From CAUJGP01 sp964612425 (GTDB lineage: Bacteria > Bdellovibrionota > Bdellovibrionia > Bdellovibrionales > Bdellovibrionaceae): a stretch of DNA of 64,000 nucleotides. Below, piece by piece: positions 52,525 through 60,075 of the stretch (within the stretch, counting starts at the first letter, position 1; each line of letters begins with the position of its first letter). The notes under the pieces are model-generated. The model ran no database searches, had not been told where the DNA came from, and saw nothing but the letters and a program-made list of their open reading frames with translations. The translations under genes were made by a program, and so were the position numbers. The stretch covers positions 26,078-90,077 of the forward strand of contig CAZTDX010000006.1 in assembly GCA_964612425.1 (NCBI GenBank). The letters are read 5' to 3'.

Positions 52525-53895
52525 ATGGGAAAAAAGATACTTGTACTGCTCTTATGTACGTTAAGCGCCTTGTACTTAACTAATTGCACTTCAAAAGGTG
52601 CATCAGAAGAAGGTGACTCTGCTGTTGAAGAGTCTGCTGATGGCGCTTCTACTGATGGTGCCTCTGCTGATAGCGCTTCTACTGATGGTGCTTCTGCTGA
52701 ATCTGAATTAGTAGGAGATTCAGCCGCTCTAGCAACAGACACGCCACCAAGCGATGGAACCATCACAGATGCTCCTGTTGCGGAGATAACAGCTCCAGAG
52801 ACATCTCCAGCTTCTGAGGCACCTCCTGCGCTGAGCAACGACAACACACTGTCGTCCAATTCATTGCCGACACCACCAGCATCCAATGATAGTATGAGTG
52901 GGACAAGTAATGAGATTGCGGGAGCGCAGCCTGCTCCCCAACCTCCATCAGAATTCGTTCCCATGCCTGAGCAGAAGTCTGCAGCCAAGCCGTTGCCTCC
53001 TTACCAAAAAGTAGCCTCAGAGCCATTTGAAAAAGATGGTAAACTGATGAACACAGTTTATTTAGCTCGCAAGGGCGATACTTGGGGAAAGGTTGCTGCG
53101 AAGGTTCTCAATGATAAGTCGTCAGCTGAATCACTGAAAAATTGGAATAGCTCACTATCTCATCGCGAACTTAAAGTAGGCGATAAAGTTTATTATAACT
53201 CTCCCAATCGATCGAATGATAGTTCGAAAATTTTAACTTACTTTGAAGACAAAGGTGATATTCCAAAAACTTATGTCGCCAAAAAAGGAGATAATCTCAA
53301 GGCCGTTGCAAAAGAGCTTTTGGGTGGTTCTGAATACTGGAAAGAACTTTGGGCCACAAATTCTGTTGATTCCAAAGGTGCGCTGAGTGCTGGTACAGAG
53401 CTTCGTTACTGGAAGGGAAGTGAGGCAGCTCCAGAAGTGTCATCACCAGCATTGGCTAAAACAGAAACTCATGCTCAAATTCCAATGAATGAGCCTCCCC
53501 CTCCACCTCCGCCACCAACGGCGATGAATGAACCCCCTCCGCCGCCACTTCCAGCACATATGATGAATGAACCCCCTCCTCCTCCACAACCTGTGGCAGA
53601 GGCTCCACCGCCTCCCCCCCCACCTCCGCCACCACCGCCTCCACCTCCACCAGCTGAGATGAATAATAATATTCCCCCTCCACCGCCACCTCATCATGAA
53701 AAGGCTCAGGGAGACGAAGAACAAGATGGCGGCGGCGCTTTAGGAGGAGTAGGTTTGCCTTCCGGAGATATGGTGCCACTCCTTGCCGGTGGAGTCGGCG
53801 TGTTGGTACTCCTTGTTGTATTGTTAGTAATCCGAAAGCGAAAATCAGCCGCAATGGATGATCAAGCTTTTGATGAAAAAACACACGTAGGTTAA
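52525..53895 (+). CDS. LysM lipoprotein with polyproline stretch and C-terminal membrane helix
   Basis: The start at ATG 52525 has AGAGGA upstream and directly precedes a lipoprotein signal (LSALYLTNC); the frame is open to 52444. The protein of about 456 residues has a Ser/Ala/Asp repeat region, then two LysM-like modules (YLARKGDTWGKVAAKVL and YVAKKGDNLKAVAKELLGG) that would bind peptidoglycan. A long Pro-rich region of P-runs and MNEPPPPP repeats comes next. A C-terminal transmembrane helix (LLAGGVGVLVLLVVLLVI) has a basic/acidic tail. Having both a lipid anchor and a membrane helix is unusual and could bridge two membranes through the wall. Confidence 0.72.
   Translation: MGKKILVLLLCTLSALYLTNCTSKGASEEGDSAVEESADGASTDGASADSASTDGASAESELVGDSAALATDTPPSDGTITDAPVAEITAPETSPASEAPPALSNDNTLSSNSLPTPPASNDSMSGTSNEIAGAQPAPQPPSEFVPMPEQKSAAKPLPPYQKVASEPFEKDGKLMNTVYLARKGDTWGKVAAKVLNDKSSAESLKNWNSSLSHRELKVGDKVYYNSPNRSNDSSKILTYFEDKGDIPKTYVAKKGDNLKAVAKELLGGSEYWKELWATNSVDSKGALSAGTELRYWKGSEAAPEVSSPALAKTETHAQIPMNEPPPPPPPPTAMNEPPPPPLPAHMMNEPPPPPQPVAEAPPPPPPPPPPPPPPPPAEMNNNIPPPPPPHHEKAQGDEEQDGGGALGGVGLPSGDMVPLLAGGVGVLVLLVVLLVIRKRKSAAMDDQAFDEKTHVG
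52638..52697 (+). repeat. Four tandem 15-base repeats in the LysM lipoprotein gene
   Basis: Units of the form TGATGGYGCYTCTRC at 52638, 52653, 52668 and 52683 encode DGAST/DGASA/DSAST/DGASA. The unit length keeps the frame on expansion or loss. Confidence 0.9.
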
Positions 53896-54003
53896 TTCTC
53901 CCTAGGAATAAAGAATGGTCACATAAATTAATGATTGATGTGATCATTCTTCATGTGAAATGAAACCGAAAAAAATTAAATTATAAAAAATAAGTAAATA
54001 AAA

Positions 54004-54036
54004 AAAGAGGTGATTCAAAATCACCTCTTTTTTTTG
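54004..54036. terminator. Bidirectional terminator between convergent genes
   Basis: A 10-bp perfect stem AGAGGTGATT/AATCACCTCT with loop CAA is flanked by A on the left and a long T-run on the right. It serves the LysM gene (plus) and possibly the PilZ gene (minus), which ends 35 bases away. Confidence 0.88.
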
Positions 54037-54070
54037 GCTCCTCTTTTTAAGAAAATCAGATTTCTATACT

Positions 54071-54436
54071 TCAGCCTACTTTAAGAAAAATAGTATCAAG
54101 GACATCTTTTTGACTTTCGCGTTTGTTAGAGGCGAAATAGATGAGATCATCTACAATTTGTAGATCACGATTGTTAGTATGATGAAATTTTACACCTACG
54201 CCACGCTCACATTTCCAAATAACCTCTGCGTTTAATTTGCGTGCGCGACTTCCCACGTTTAAAACCATTTGAATTTTATCACCAGGGTTGAATTGCAAAG
54301 AATCTTTTTCTAAAAAAGCTCCTGATAAGCTGATATTTCTGATGGTTCCTTGATCTTGTTGCCGAGAATAACTTTTGCGAAACTCGACGTCCATAGCTAA
54401 AGGAATTCTTGGAGCAACCTGACTTTCAAGCGACAT
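54071..54436 (-). CDS. PilZ-domain protein
   Basis: The start at ATG 54436 follows GGAGG; the longer frame to 54478 has none. The 121-residue single-domain protein shows the PilZ pattern: the N-terminal APRIPLAMDVEFR, then IRNISLSGAFLE (the N/D-x-S-x-x-G motif), and ERGVGVKFHH. PilZ domains bind cyclic di-GMP. The first motif normally reads RxxxR, whereas here only one Arg is at that place, so binding may be weak. It converges on the LysM lipoprotein gene. Confidence 0.85.
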   Translation of the reverse strand: MSLESQVAPRIPLAMDVEFRKSYSRQQDQGTIRNISLSGAFLEKDSLQFNPGDKIQMVLNVGSRARKLNAEVIWKCERGVGVKFHHTNNRDLQIVDDLIYFASNKRESQKDVLDTIFLKVG

Positions 54437-54804
54437 AAAAACCTCCGACATCACTAGTTTAATCGGTAATTTCTTCAAACTCTTTATACTGATAGATACA
54501 TTATGCCAAAAAATAAATCAAAATACCTAAAAAATAGAATGTGTGTTTCACTTTAAGACACCTACCACGATGGAAGTCTACCCTTCTGAAACAATAATAT
54601 GTTAGGTATTGACAATTTCTTCAAAAAAGATAGGATATTTTTAATCGCATATTTATTATGTAAGTTCGGTTGAGTTTTTGAACTTTCGTAGTAAGTAAAT
54701 AATCAGAGGTTAGTGTCGGGAAGTTCCGATCCTAAAAAAAATCTGGTACTCATTCTAAGATTGAATCCTATTCAAATAAAATAATCACATTCAAGGAGTT
54801 CCCA
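54437..54804. other. rho leader region
   Basis: The 368 bases hold the divergent PilZ and rho promoters. Small inverted repeats are AGTTC/GAACT around 54662-54683 and CGGGA/TTCCG around 54717-54729. rho genes are often autoregulated through their leaders, so this may matter. No ORF or known RNA family is evident. Confidence 0.45.
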
Positions 54805-56742
54805 TTGTCAGAAACAAAAGATTCTAGCTCAGAGTCCAAAAAGACTCGAAGACCAAGGCTTGCAGATAATAAAAAAGAGTCAGGTTCAAGCTCGTCAAAA
54901 TCGACTGAAACAGCAAATAAAGAATCCAATAGTTCGTCTCCAGCAGTAGAGGCATCGACCGATTCCAGCGTCACACCTCCTGTCGCGCCAAAGCAAGTGG
55001 AGGCATCAAATGAATCTCACGGGGTGAATCCAATATCGACACAGTCATCGTCCCAATTATCAGCAGAAGCATCTTCGACATCGACAGCATCAACGACCGC
55101 ACCTCAAGCAAATACGAGTGAGGGAGGCGCGGCACCGACAACTCCTGAGGCTCCAAGAGAGCGAAGTGGCGGTTCTCATGGATATCAGCAAAAGAAATTT
55201 GATAAAAATCGCTATAATAACAATTATCGAAAAGATAATAATTATCGTAAAGATTATCGAGGTTCAGAGGGACGAGGTCAGCATGATAATCGTCAAGATA
55301 GGCAGGATCGTCAGGACAGACAAGATCGCCAAGATTATCGTCAGGACCGTCAACAGTACGGTCGACCAGGCGGCGGCGGGAACCCCTACCAACAAGATGA
55401 TTACACGCAGGCTGGCAATGATGGAAACCCTTCATCAACCTCCGAGATTGATCTCGCTGAAATTAATTTAACTGATGCAGAAAAGAGCGAGCTCAACTCT
55501 AAAGATTTAAAATCAAAAAATATTGGCGATTTAACCAATCTTGCCTTGAAACTAAAAATTGAAAACGCCGCGGGTATGCGTCGTCAAGATATGGTTTTTG
55601 AAATCCTAAAGCGCGCGGCTCGCTTGGGAGAAGACATTTACGGTAGCGGTGTTCTTGAAATCTTACCTGATGGTTATGGATTTTTAAGATCGCCTGACTA
55701 TAACTATTTACCAGGACCTGATGATATTTATGTAAGTCCGTCACAGATTCGCCGCTTTGGATTGCGAACGGGAGATACTATTACTGGTACGGTTCGTCCT
55801 CCGAAAGAAGGCGAGCGTTATTTCGCTCTTCTAAAGGTTGACTCATTAAATTTTGAAGTCCCAGAAAAAAGTAAAGATAAAATTCTTTTTGATAACTTAA
55901 CTCCATTGTATCCAAATCAAAGATTAAAGCTGGAATACTCTCCTGGAGAGTATACAACTCGTGTGGTCGATTTGATGGCTCCACTTGGAAAGGGACAGCG
56001 GGCCCTGATTGTGGCGCCTCCGCGAACCGGTAAAACGGTTCTCATGCAAAATATTGCTAATGCGATTTCGATCAATCAGCCTGACGTAAAGCTGATTGTT
56101 TTGTTGATTGATGAGCGACCAGAAGAAGTGACCGATATGTCACGTAACGTAAAGGGAGAAGTGGTCAGTTCCACTTTTGATGAACCACCCACTCGTCACG
56201 TGCAAGTTGCGGAAATGGTTTTAGAAAAAGCGAAGCGACTGGTAGAGCACAAGCACGATGTTGTGATTCTGCTGGATTCAATCACGCGTTTAGCGAGAGC
56301 TTACAACACTGTTGTTCCACCATCAGGAAAGATTTTATCGGGAGGGGTGGACTCCAACGCTTTACATAAGCCCAAGCGCTTTTTTGGAGCGGCCAGAAAC
56401 ATTGAAGAGGGCGGAAGTTTAACCATTATTGCTACAGCACTGATTGATACTGGTTCTCGAATGGACGAGGTTATTTTCGAAGAATTTAAAGGAACTGGTA
56501 ATGCTGAAATTCATCTTGATCGTAAGCTCATGGAAAAACGTATTTTCCCATGTATGGATATCAATAAATCAGGAACTCGAAAAGAGGATCTTCTTATTGA
56601 AAAGGCCGATTTGAACCGACTTTGGATTCTTCGTAAGGTTCTAGCTCCGATGAATGTGATTGATAGCATGGAGTTTTTAATCGATAAGCTCCAGGCAACC
56701 AAATCCAATAAAGAGTTTCTTAACGGAATGAGTGGAAATTAG
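54805..56742 (+). CDS. rho: Transcription termination factor Rho with long disordered N-terminal extension
   Basis: The 645-residue protein is far longer than E. coli Rho (419). From about residue 225 it is a normal Rho: N-terminal helices (NIGDLTNLALKLKIENAAGMRRQDMVFEIL), RNA-binding cold-shock fold (LPDGYGFLRSPDYNYLPGPDDIYVS), Walker A PPRTGKTVLM, Walker B IVLLIDERPEEVTDM, the Q-loop and R-loop (VVPPSGKILSGGVD). The first 215 residues are low-complexity: Ser/Thr/Ala-rich, then Tyr/Asn/Arg, then RQD repeats. The start is TTG after AAGGAG. Comparable disordered insertions occur in Actinobacteria and Bacteroidota Rho. Confidence 0.95.
   Translation: MSETKDSSSESKKTRRPRLADNKKESGSSSSKSTETANKESNSSSPAVEASTDSSVTPPVAPKQVEASNESHGVNPISTQSSSQLSAEASSTSTASTTAPQANTSEGGAAPTTPEAPRERSGGSHGYQQKKFDKNRYNNNYRKDNNYRKDYRGSEGRGQHDNRQDRQDRQDRQDRQDYRQDRQQYGRPGGGGNPYQQDDYTQAGNDGNPSSTSEIDLAEINLTDAEKSELNSKDLKSKNIGDLTNLALKLKIENAAGMRRQDMVFEILKRAARLGEDIYGSGVLEILPDGYGFLRSPDYNYLPGPDDIYVSPSQIRRFGLRTGDTITGTVRPPKEGERYFALLKVDSLNFEVPEKSKDKILFDNLTPLYPNQRLKLEYSPGEYTTRVVDLMAPLGKGQRALIVAPPRTGKTVLMQNIANAISINQPDVKLIVLLIDERPEEVTDMSRNVKGEVVSSTFDEPPTRHVQVAEMVLEKAKRLVEHKHDVVILLDSITRLARAYNTVVPPSGKILSGGVDSNALHKPKRFFGAARNIEEGGSLTIIATALIDTGSRMDEVIFEEFKGTGNAEIHLDRKLMEKRIFPCMDINKSGTRKEDLLIEKADLNRLWILRKVLAPMNVIDSMEFLIDKLQATKSNKEFLNGMSGN
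55291..55335 (+). repeat. RQD repeat array in rho (five 9-base units)
   Basis: Five consecutive Arg-Gln-Asp codon triplets use different synonymous codons (CGT, AGG, AGA, CGC; CAA, CAG; GAT, GAC). The repeat is therefore old and kept at the protein level rather than freshly slipped. Confidence 0.85.
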
Positions 56743-56771
56743 CACCGATTTTCATTAAAAGGTGCTCGACA

Positions 56772-56799
56772 ATGACCTTTATGGTGTGATAGAGGTCAT
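56772..56799 (+). promoter_or_regulatory. Hairpin in the rpmE leader
   Basis: ATGACCT (56772-56778) and AGGTCAT (56793-56799) form a perfect 7-bp stem about 20 bases before the L31 ribosome site. Another hairpin, AGCACC/GGTGCT (56741-56766), overlaps the rho stop and has no T-run. Ribosomal-protein leaders often bind their product. This one is only a candidate. Confidence 0.4.
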
Positions 56800-56829
56800 G
56801 TCTTCGTAAATAAACAAGGGGACGAAAAG

Positions 56830-57078
56830 ATGAAGAAGAGTATTCATCCCGAATTAAAAGATGTTGTTTTTAAAGATGTTTCTTGTGATTTTGCCTTTTT
56901 AGGCAAGTCTACTTTAGGCTCAAAAGAGACCGTAAAGTGGGAGGATGGTAAAGAGTATCCAGTAATTAAAGTGGAAATTTCTTCAGCATCTCATCCGTTT
57001 TTTACAGGTAAACAACGTGTAATTGACACTGAAGGTCGAATCGATCGCTTTCGCAAAAAATACGGCGCTAAGAAGTAG
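56830..57078 (+). CDS. rpmE2: 50S ribosomal protein L31, type B
   Basis: The 82-residue protein reads MKKSIHPEL, SCDFAFLGKSTLG, SSASHPFFTGKQRV and ends RFRKKYG. The length and lack of the C-x-x-C zinc knuckles mark the zinc-free type B paralogue, which replaces zinc-binding L31 under zinc limitation in many bacteria. No zinc-type copy is present here. The rho-rpmE-prfA order is common. A good terminator follows. Confidence 0.93.
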   Translation: MKKSIHPELKDVVFKDVSCDFAFLGKSTLGSKETVKWEDGKEYPVIKVEISSASHPFFTGKQRVIDTEGRIDRFRKKYGAKK

Positions 57079-57103
57079 ATTCTTTTTTTATCAAACATTA
57101 AGT

Positions 57104-57135
57104 AAAATGCGACTTTCACAGTCGCATTTTGTTTT
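57104..57135 (+). terminator. Rho-independent terminator after rpmE
   Basis: An 11-bp perfect stem AAAATGCGACT/AGTCGCATTTT with loop TTCAC is followed by GTTTTATT. It separates rpmE from prfA, so prfA needs its own promoter. Confidence 0.85.
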
Positions 57136-57272
57136 ATTGAGACAAGTCTTATTGCTAAGCTTTCTCAGACGACTTTTCACAGAATGATAAAGAATAGTTT
57201 TATTAAAAGCTAAAAAATTGAGTATTTTTAAAAAACAGAACAATGTATGTTTTTTCTACTGGGGTTTTTTAA

Positions 57273-58343
57273 ATGTTTTCTAAATTAACAGAAGTAGAAT
57301 CTCGATATGAAGAAGTTAATTTACAGCTTCAACGACCCGACGTAGCCTCGAATCAAAGTCAATATCGCAGCTTAATGAAGGAACTCTCTGATTTAGAAAA
57401 AATCGTGAGTTTCTTTCGAGAATACAAAAAGAAAAAACAAGCCCATGAATCAAACTTAGAATTACTGCAATCCGAAAAAGACTCTGAGATGAGAGATCTT
57501 CTAAAAGAAGAAATAAAACTTCTAGATGCAGAGATTCCAAAGATGGAAGAAGAATTAAAAATTCTCTTACTTCCCAAAGATCCCAATAATGATAAAAATG
57601 TTTTAATAGAAATTCGTGCAGGAACAGGTGGTGATGAAGCCAGCTTGTTTGCTGATGAATTATTTCGTGCTTACACCCATTATTGTCAAAAGCAAGGTTG
57701 GTCAGTAAAACTTCTTTCGCTTTCTGCAGGAAATGTGGGCGGCGTTAAAGAAGTTATTGCAAGCGTGAGTGGTGATGCTGTTTATGGACGACTTAAACTT
57801 GAAAGTGGCGTACACAGAGTGCAGCGCGTACCTAAGACAGAAACTCAAGGGCGCATCCATACTTCGACTGTGACCGTGGCGATTATTCCTGAGCAAGAAG
57901 ATGTGGAGCTTAAAATTGATCCTAAAGATTTGAGGATTGATGTTACAAGATCACAGGGTGCTGGTGGACAGTCTGTTAACACGACAGATTCAGCCGTTCG
58001 AGTCACGCACTTGCCAACAGGAATTATTGTATTTTGCCAAGAGGGTAAATCGCAGTTAGGAAATAAAGAGCAGGCTATGAGAATTCTTTACTCTAAGCTA
58101 GCAGCATTAGAAGAGGAAAAGAAACGTCGAGAAGCTTCTGAAGCGCGACTGGCTCAGATTGGCTCTGGAGATCGCTCTGAGCGAATTCGAACTTATAACT
58201 TTCCTCAATCGAGAATTACAGATCATCGCATTGGGCTTACTATTCACCAATTAGATGCTGTAATGAGCGGAGATCTTGAATTATTAATTGATCCAATTAT
58301 CACACACTTTCAGGCTGAAGCTCTAAAGAACCAGTCGAACTAA
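57273..58343 (+). CDS. prfA: Peptide chain release factor 1
   Basis: The 356-residue factor ends translation at UAA and UAG. It shows LIEIRAGTGGDEASLF, the peptidyl-hydrolysis motif GAGGQSVNTTDSAVRVTH (GGQ, target of PrmC methylation) and the C-terminal YNFPQSRITDHRIGLTIHQLD. The codon-recognition loop of RF1 type is in the middle domain. The N-terminal coiled coil is complete. prmC, usually next door, lies elsewhere in this window. Confidence 0.96.
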   Translation: MFSKLTEVESRYEEVNLQLQRPDVASNQSQYRSLMKELSDLEKIVSFFREYKKKKQAHESNLELLQSEKDSEMRDLLKEEIKLLDAEIPKMEEELKILLLPKDPNNDKNVLIEIRAGTGGDEASLFADELFRAYTHYCQKQGWSVKLLSLSAGNVGGVKEVIASVSGDAVYGRLKLESGVHRVQRVPKTETQGRIHTSTVTVAIIPEQEDVELKIDPKDLRIDVTRSQGAGGQSVNTTDSAVRVTHLPTGIIVFCQEGKSQLGNKEQAMRILYSKLAALEEEKKRREASEARLAQIGSGDRSERIRTYNFPQSRITDHRIGLTIHQLDAVMSGDLELLIDPIITHFQAEALKNQSN

Positions 58344-58687
58344 GAATCAATTTTAAATAGCGTTTATTAGTGTAATTTTTACCAACCGAAACCATTTCAG
58401 TTCTTCATCAAAAAGTGAATAAAATTCATTTATAGAGTTCCTTATTGAAAAATATATCAGGAATTTAAATTCATATTGCAGCGATTGATTTTCAACTAGA
58501 CCTATTTTAGAACTGAAAGTAAGATGAAATAATATAGTATTTATATATAGTTATAAAATATAATTTAGTATTTTACAAATAAAGTTGGTGTACTTTAATA
58601 GATAAAACTTGTTTTTTATGTTAAGAGAAGAGATGACTGCTCCATAACCGAGGGCCAGATAGGGCTCTCTCAATTAAGGAGTATCAA
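58344..58687. other. A+T-rich gap with a leader hairpin
   Basis: The 344 bases after prfA are very A+T-rich and show no gene. At 58650-58669 a 7-bp stem GAGGGCC/GGCTCTC (one G-U pair) with a 6-base loop lies just before the AAGGAG ribosome site of the next gene, so it could influence its translation. Confidence 0.45.
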
Positions 58688-59236
58688 ATGAAAAATCTAT
58701 TTTTAAGTGCCACTTTAGTCTTGGCTTCGTTAGTAACTCTCGCTGGAGAAGTGACTCCGTTGCACGTTGTTGAAAAAGTCTCTTATCAAATTGCGGGACT
58801 CGTAAAAAAATCTAAAATTGATGCAAGCTACTTAACAGACATCACCACATTGACTGTTACTAAAGATGAAACAGGTTTCAAAGTCGTGTTGCTTTCCCCA
58901 TCGGCTGAGGAAAATAACCCAAATAAATTAGAAGTTCCTTTTGATTTAACTGCAAAAGCAGGAACCGCCGTAGCGACTTTTGTTTCGAAGTCTCCACAAG
59001 GTCCTATCTTTACAGGCGCATCAGTTGCCGTATTGCTAGATTTGGGTGCTGAGGCCATTGTTGATCATTTAAGTGCTGCGCCAGAAAATATCGAAGTAGC
59101 TCGTAACACTCAAGCTGTTGATCTTCAAAAAGAAGACACGGGTGTTTTGATGCTGATTCATTTAACTGATGGAAGAACTTATTCCATCCATATGGATAAT
59201 AAAGGTAAGGTTTTATCTAAAGGATTTAATCAATAA
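58688..59236 (+). CDS. Small secreted protein of unknown function
   Basis: The 182-residue protein has a signal peptide (LFLSATLVLASLVTLAG) and a mature domain with YLTDITTLTVTKDETGFKVVLLSPSAEE, TGASVAVLLDLGAEAIVDHL and a final LIHLTDGRTYSIHMDNKGKV. No Cys and no known domain are seen. The ribosome site AAGGAG is good. It may be coexpressed with the haem-motif lipoprotein downstream, 77 bases away. Confidence 0.62.
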   Translation: MKNLFLSATLVLASLVTLAGEVTPLHVVEKVSYQIAGLVKKSKIDASYLTDITTLTVTKDETGFKVVLLSPSAEENNPNKLEVPFDLTAKAGTAVATFVSKSPQGPIFTGASVAVLLDLGAEAIVDHLSAAPENIEVARNTQAVDLQKEDTGVLMLIHLTDGRTYSIHMDNKGKVLSKGFNQ

Positions 59237-59313
59237 TTTAAGTTTATTTTGTTAACTAACGGTCGAATTAGGCCGGCGAGTAAAATAACTTGATGGAGAG
59301 GGAGAAGTTAAAG

Positions 59314-60075
59314 ATGAAAAATAAAATTATTTTATTTAGTATACTACTGCCGTTCCTCTCCATTTTATCCTGCGGTTATTCCTCGCTCAAAATAGCAGAT
59401 AAGCAGGAGACCGACTCTAGAAAAAAAATGAGTAAAATTTCTAAAGACGCGGTCATCACTTGGGAATTTATTAAAACCTCTGTGATGGACACATGTATGA
59501 AGTGTCATGTGAATCACTCGAGACCAGAGTTGGGTGAGCTTAGACTCGTCCAATTAAAAATGGCCAAAGTGTTAGATGATGTAAAAACTAATGCAATGCC
59601 GCCGGCTAAACACGGATATTCACCGCTGGATAATTGTAGAAAACAAATCCTTGAGGTTTGGGCGGAGAATAAGGCTCCGGAAGTCACTGATATTAAAGTG
59701 GGAACTTTAAGTGAATGCCAATCACTTGCAGGAGAAGATCAATCGCCTAAAGAAGAGTTGCCTCTCTCTCAAATGCCATTAAATTATGAGACTTTATTTA
59801 AACGAATTTTGCAGCCTAATTGTGTTAACTGCCATAATCCAGATGCTGAGGATGTTGAAGCAGCAGGGATTTTATTTTATCCCTTTGAAGAGATTAAAGA
59901 CAGAGAGGACCTCTGGGAAGGTCCTGGTGCTAGCAGCAAGATGGTTAACACTCTTGTATCAACGGACGAAGACAAACGGATGCCTCGTCCTATTAAACCA
60001 AAAGAGTTTAAGCCTCTTACCGCTGAAGAAATCGATTACATTGTTCGATGGATCGATGCGGGAAAACCTAATTAA
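59314..60075 (+). CDS. Lipoprotein with two c-type haem-binding motifs
   Basis: The start at ATG 59314 follows GGGAGAAG and gives a lipoprotein signal (LPFLSILSC). The protein of about 253 residues has two C-x-x-C-H motifs, CMKCH (about residue 64) and CVNCH (about residue 163). Each is followed by segments typical of cytochrome c-like domains of secreted oxidases and planctomycete-type proteins (GILFYPFEEIKDRE, RMPRP...LTAEEIDYIVRWIDAG). Met in RMPRP could be an axial ligand. It may carry electrons at the envelope. Its stop overlaps that of the convergent Cys-repeat gene. Confidence 0.75.
   Translation: MKNKIILFSILLPFLSILSCGYSSLKIADKQETDSRKKMSKISKDAVITWEFIKTSVMDTCMKCHVNHSRPELGELRLVQLKMAKVLDDVKTNAMPPAKHGYSPLDNCRKQILEVWAENKAPEVTDIKVGTLSECQSLAGEDQSPKEELPLSQMPLNYETLFKRILQPNCVNCHNPDAEDVEAAGILFYPFEEIKDREDLWEGPGASSKMVNTLVSTDEDKRMPRPIKPKEFKPLTAEEIDYIVRWIDAGKPN

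Noticed and set aside
53443..53947. Minus-strand ORFs opposite the polyproline region
   Set aside because: Trp/Arg/Gly-rich translations are the mirror of CCN proline codons, not genes.
54971..55438. 155-codon minus-strand ORF opposite the rho N-terminus
   Set aside because: It mirrors the low-complexity plus-strand coding of rho, has no ribosome site or domain, and is a shadow.
56821..56827. GGGGACG before rpmE as another motif copy
   Set aside because: Only seven bases match (GGGGACGAAA); similar partial matches at 33355, 40602 and 20309 are within chance.
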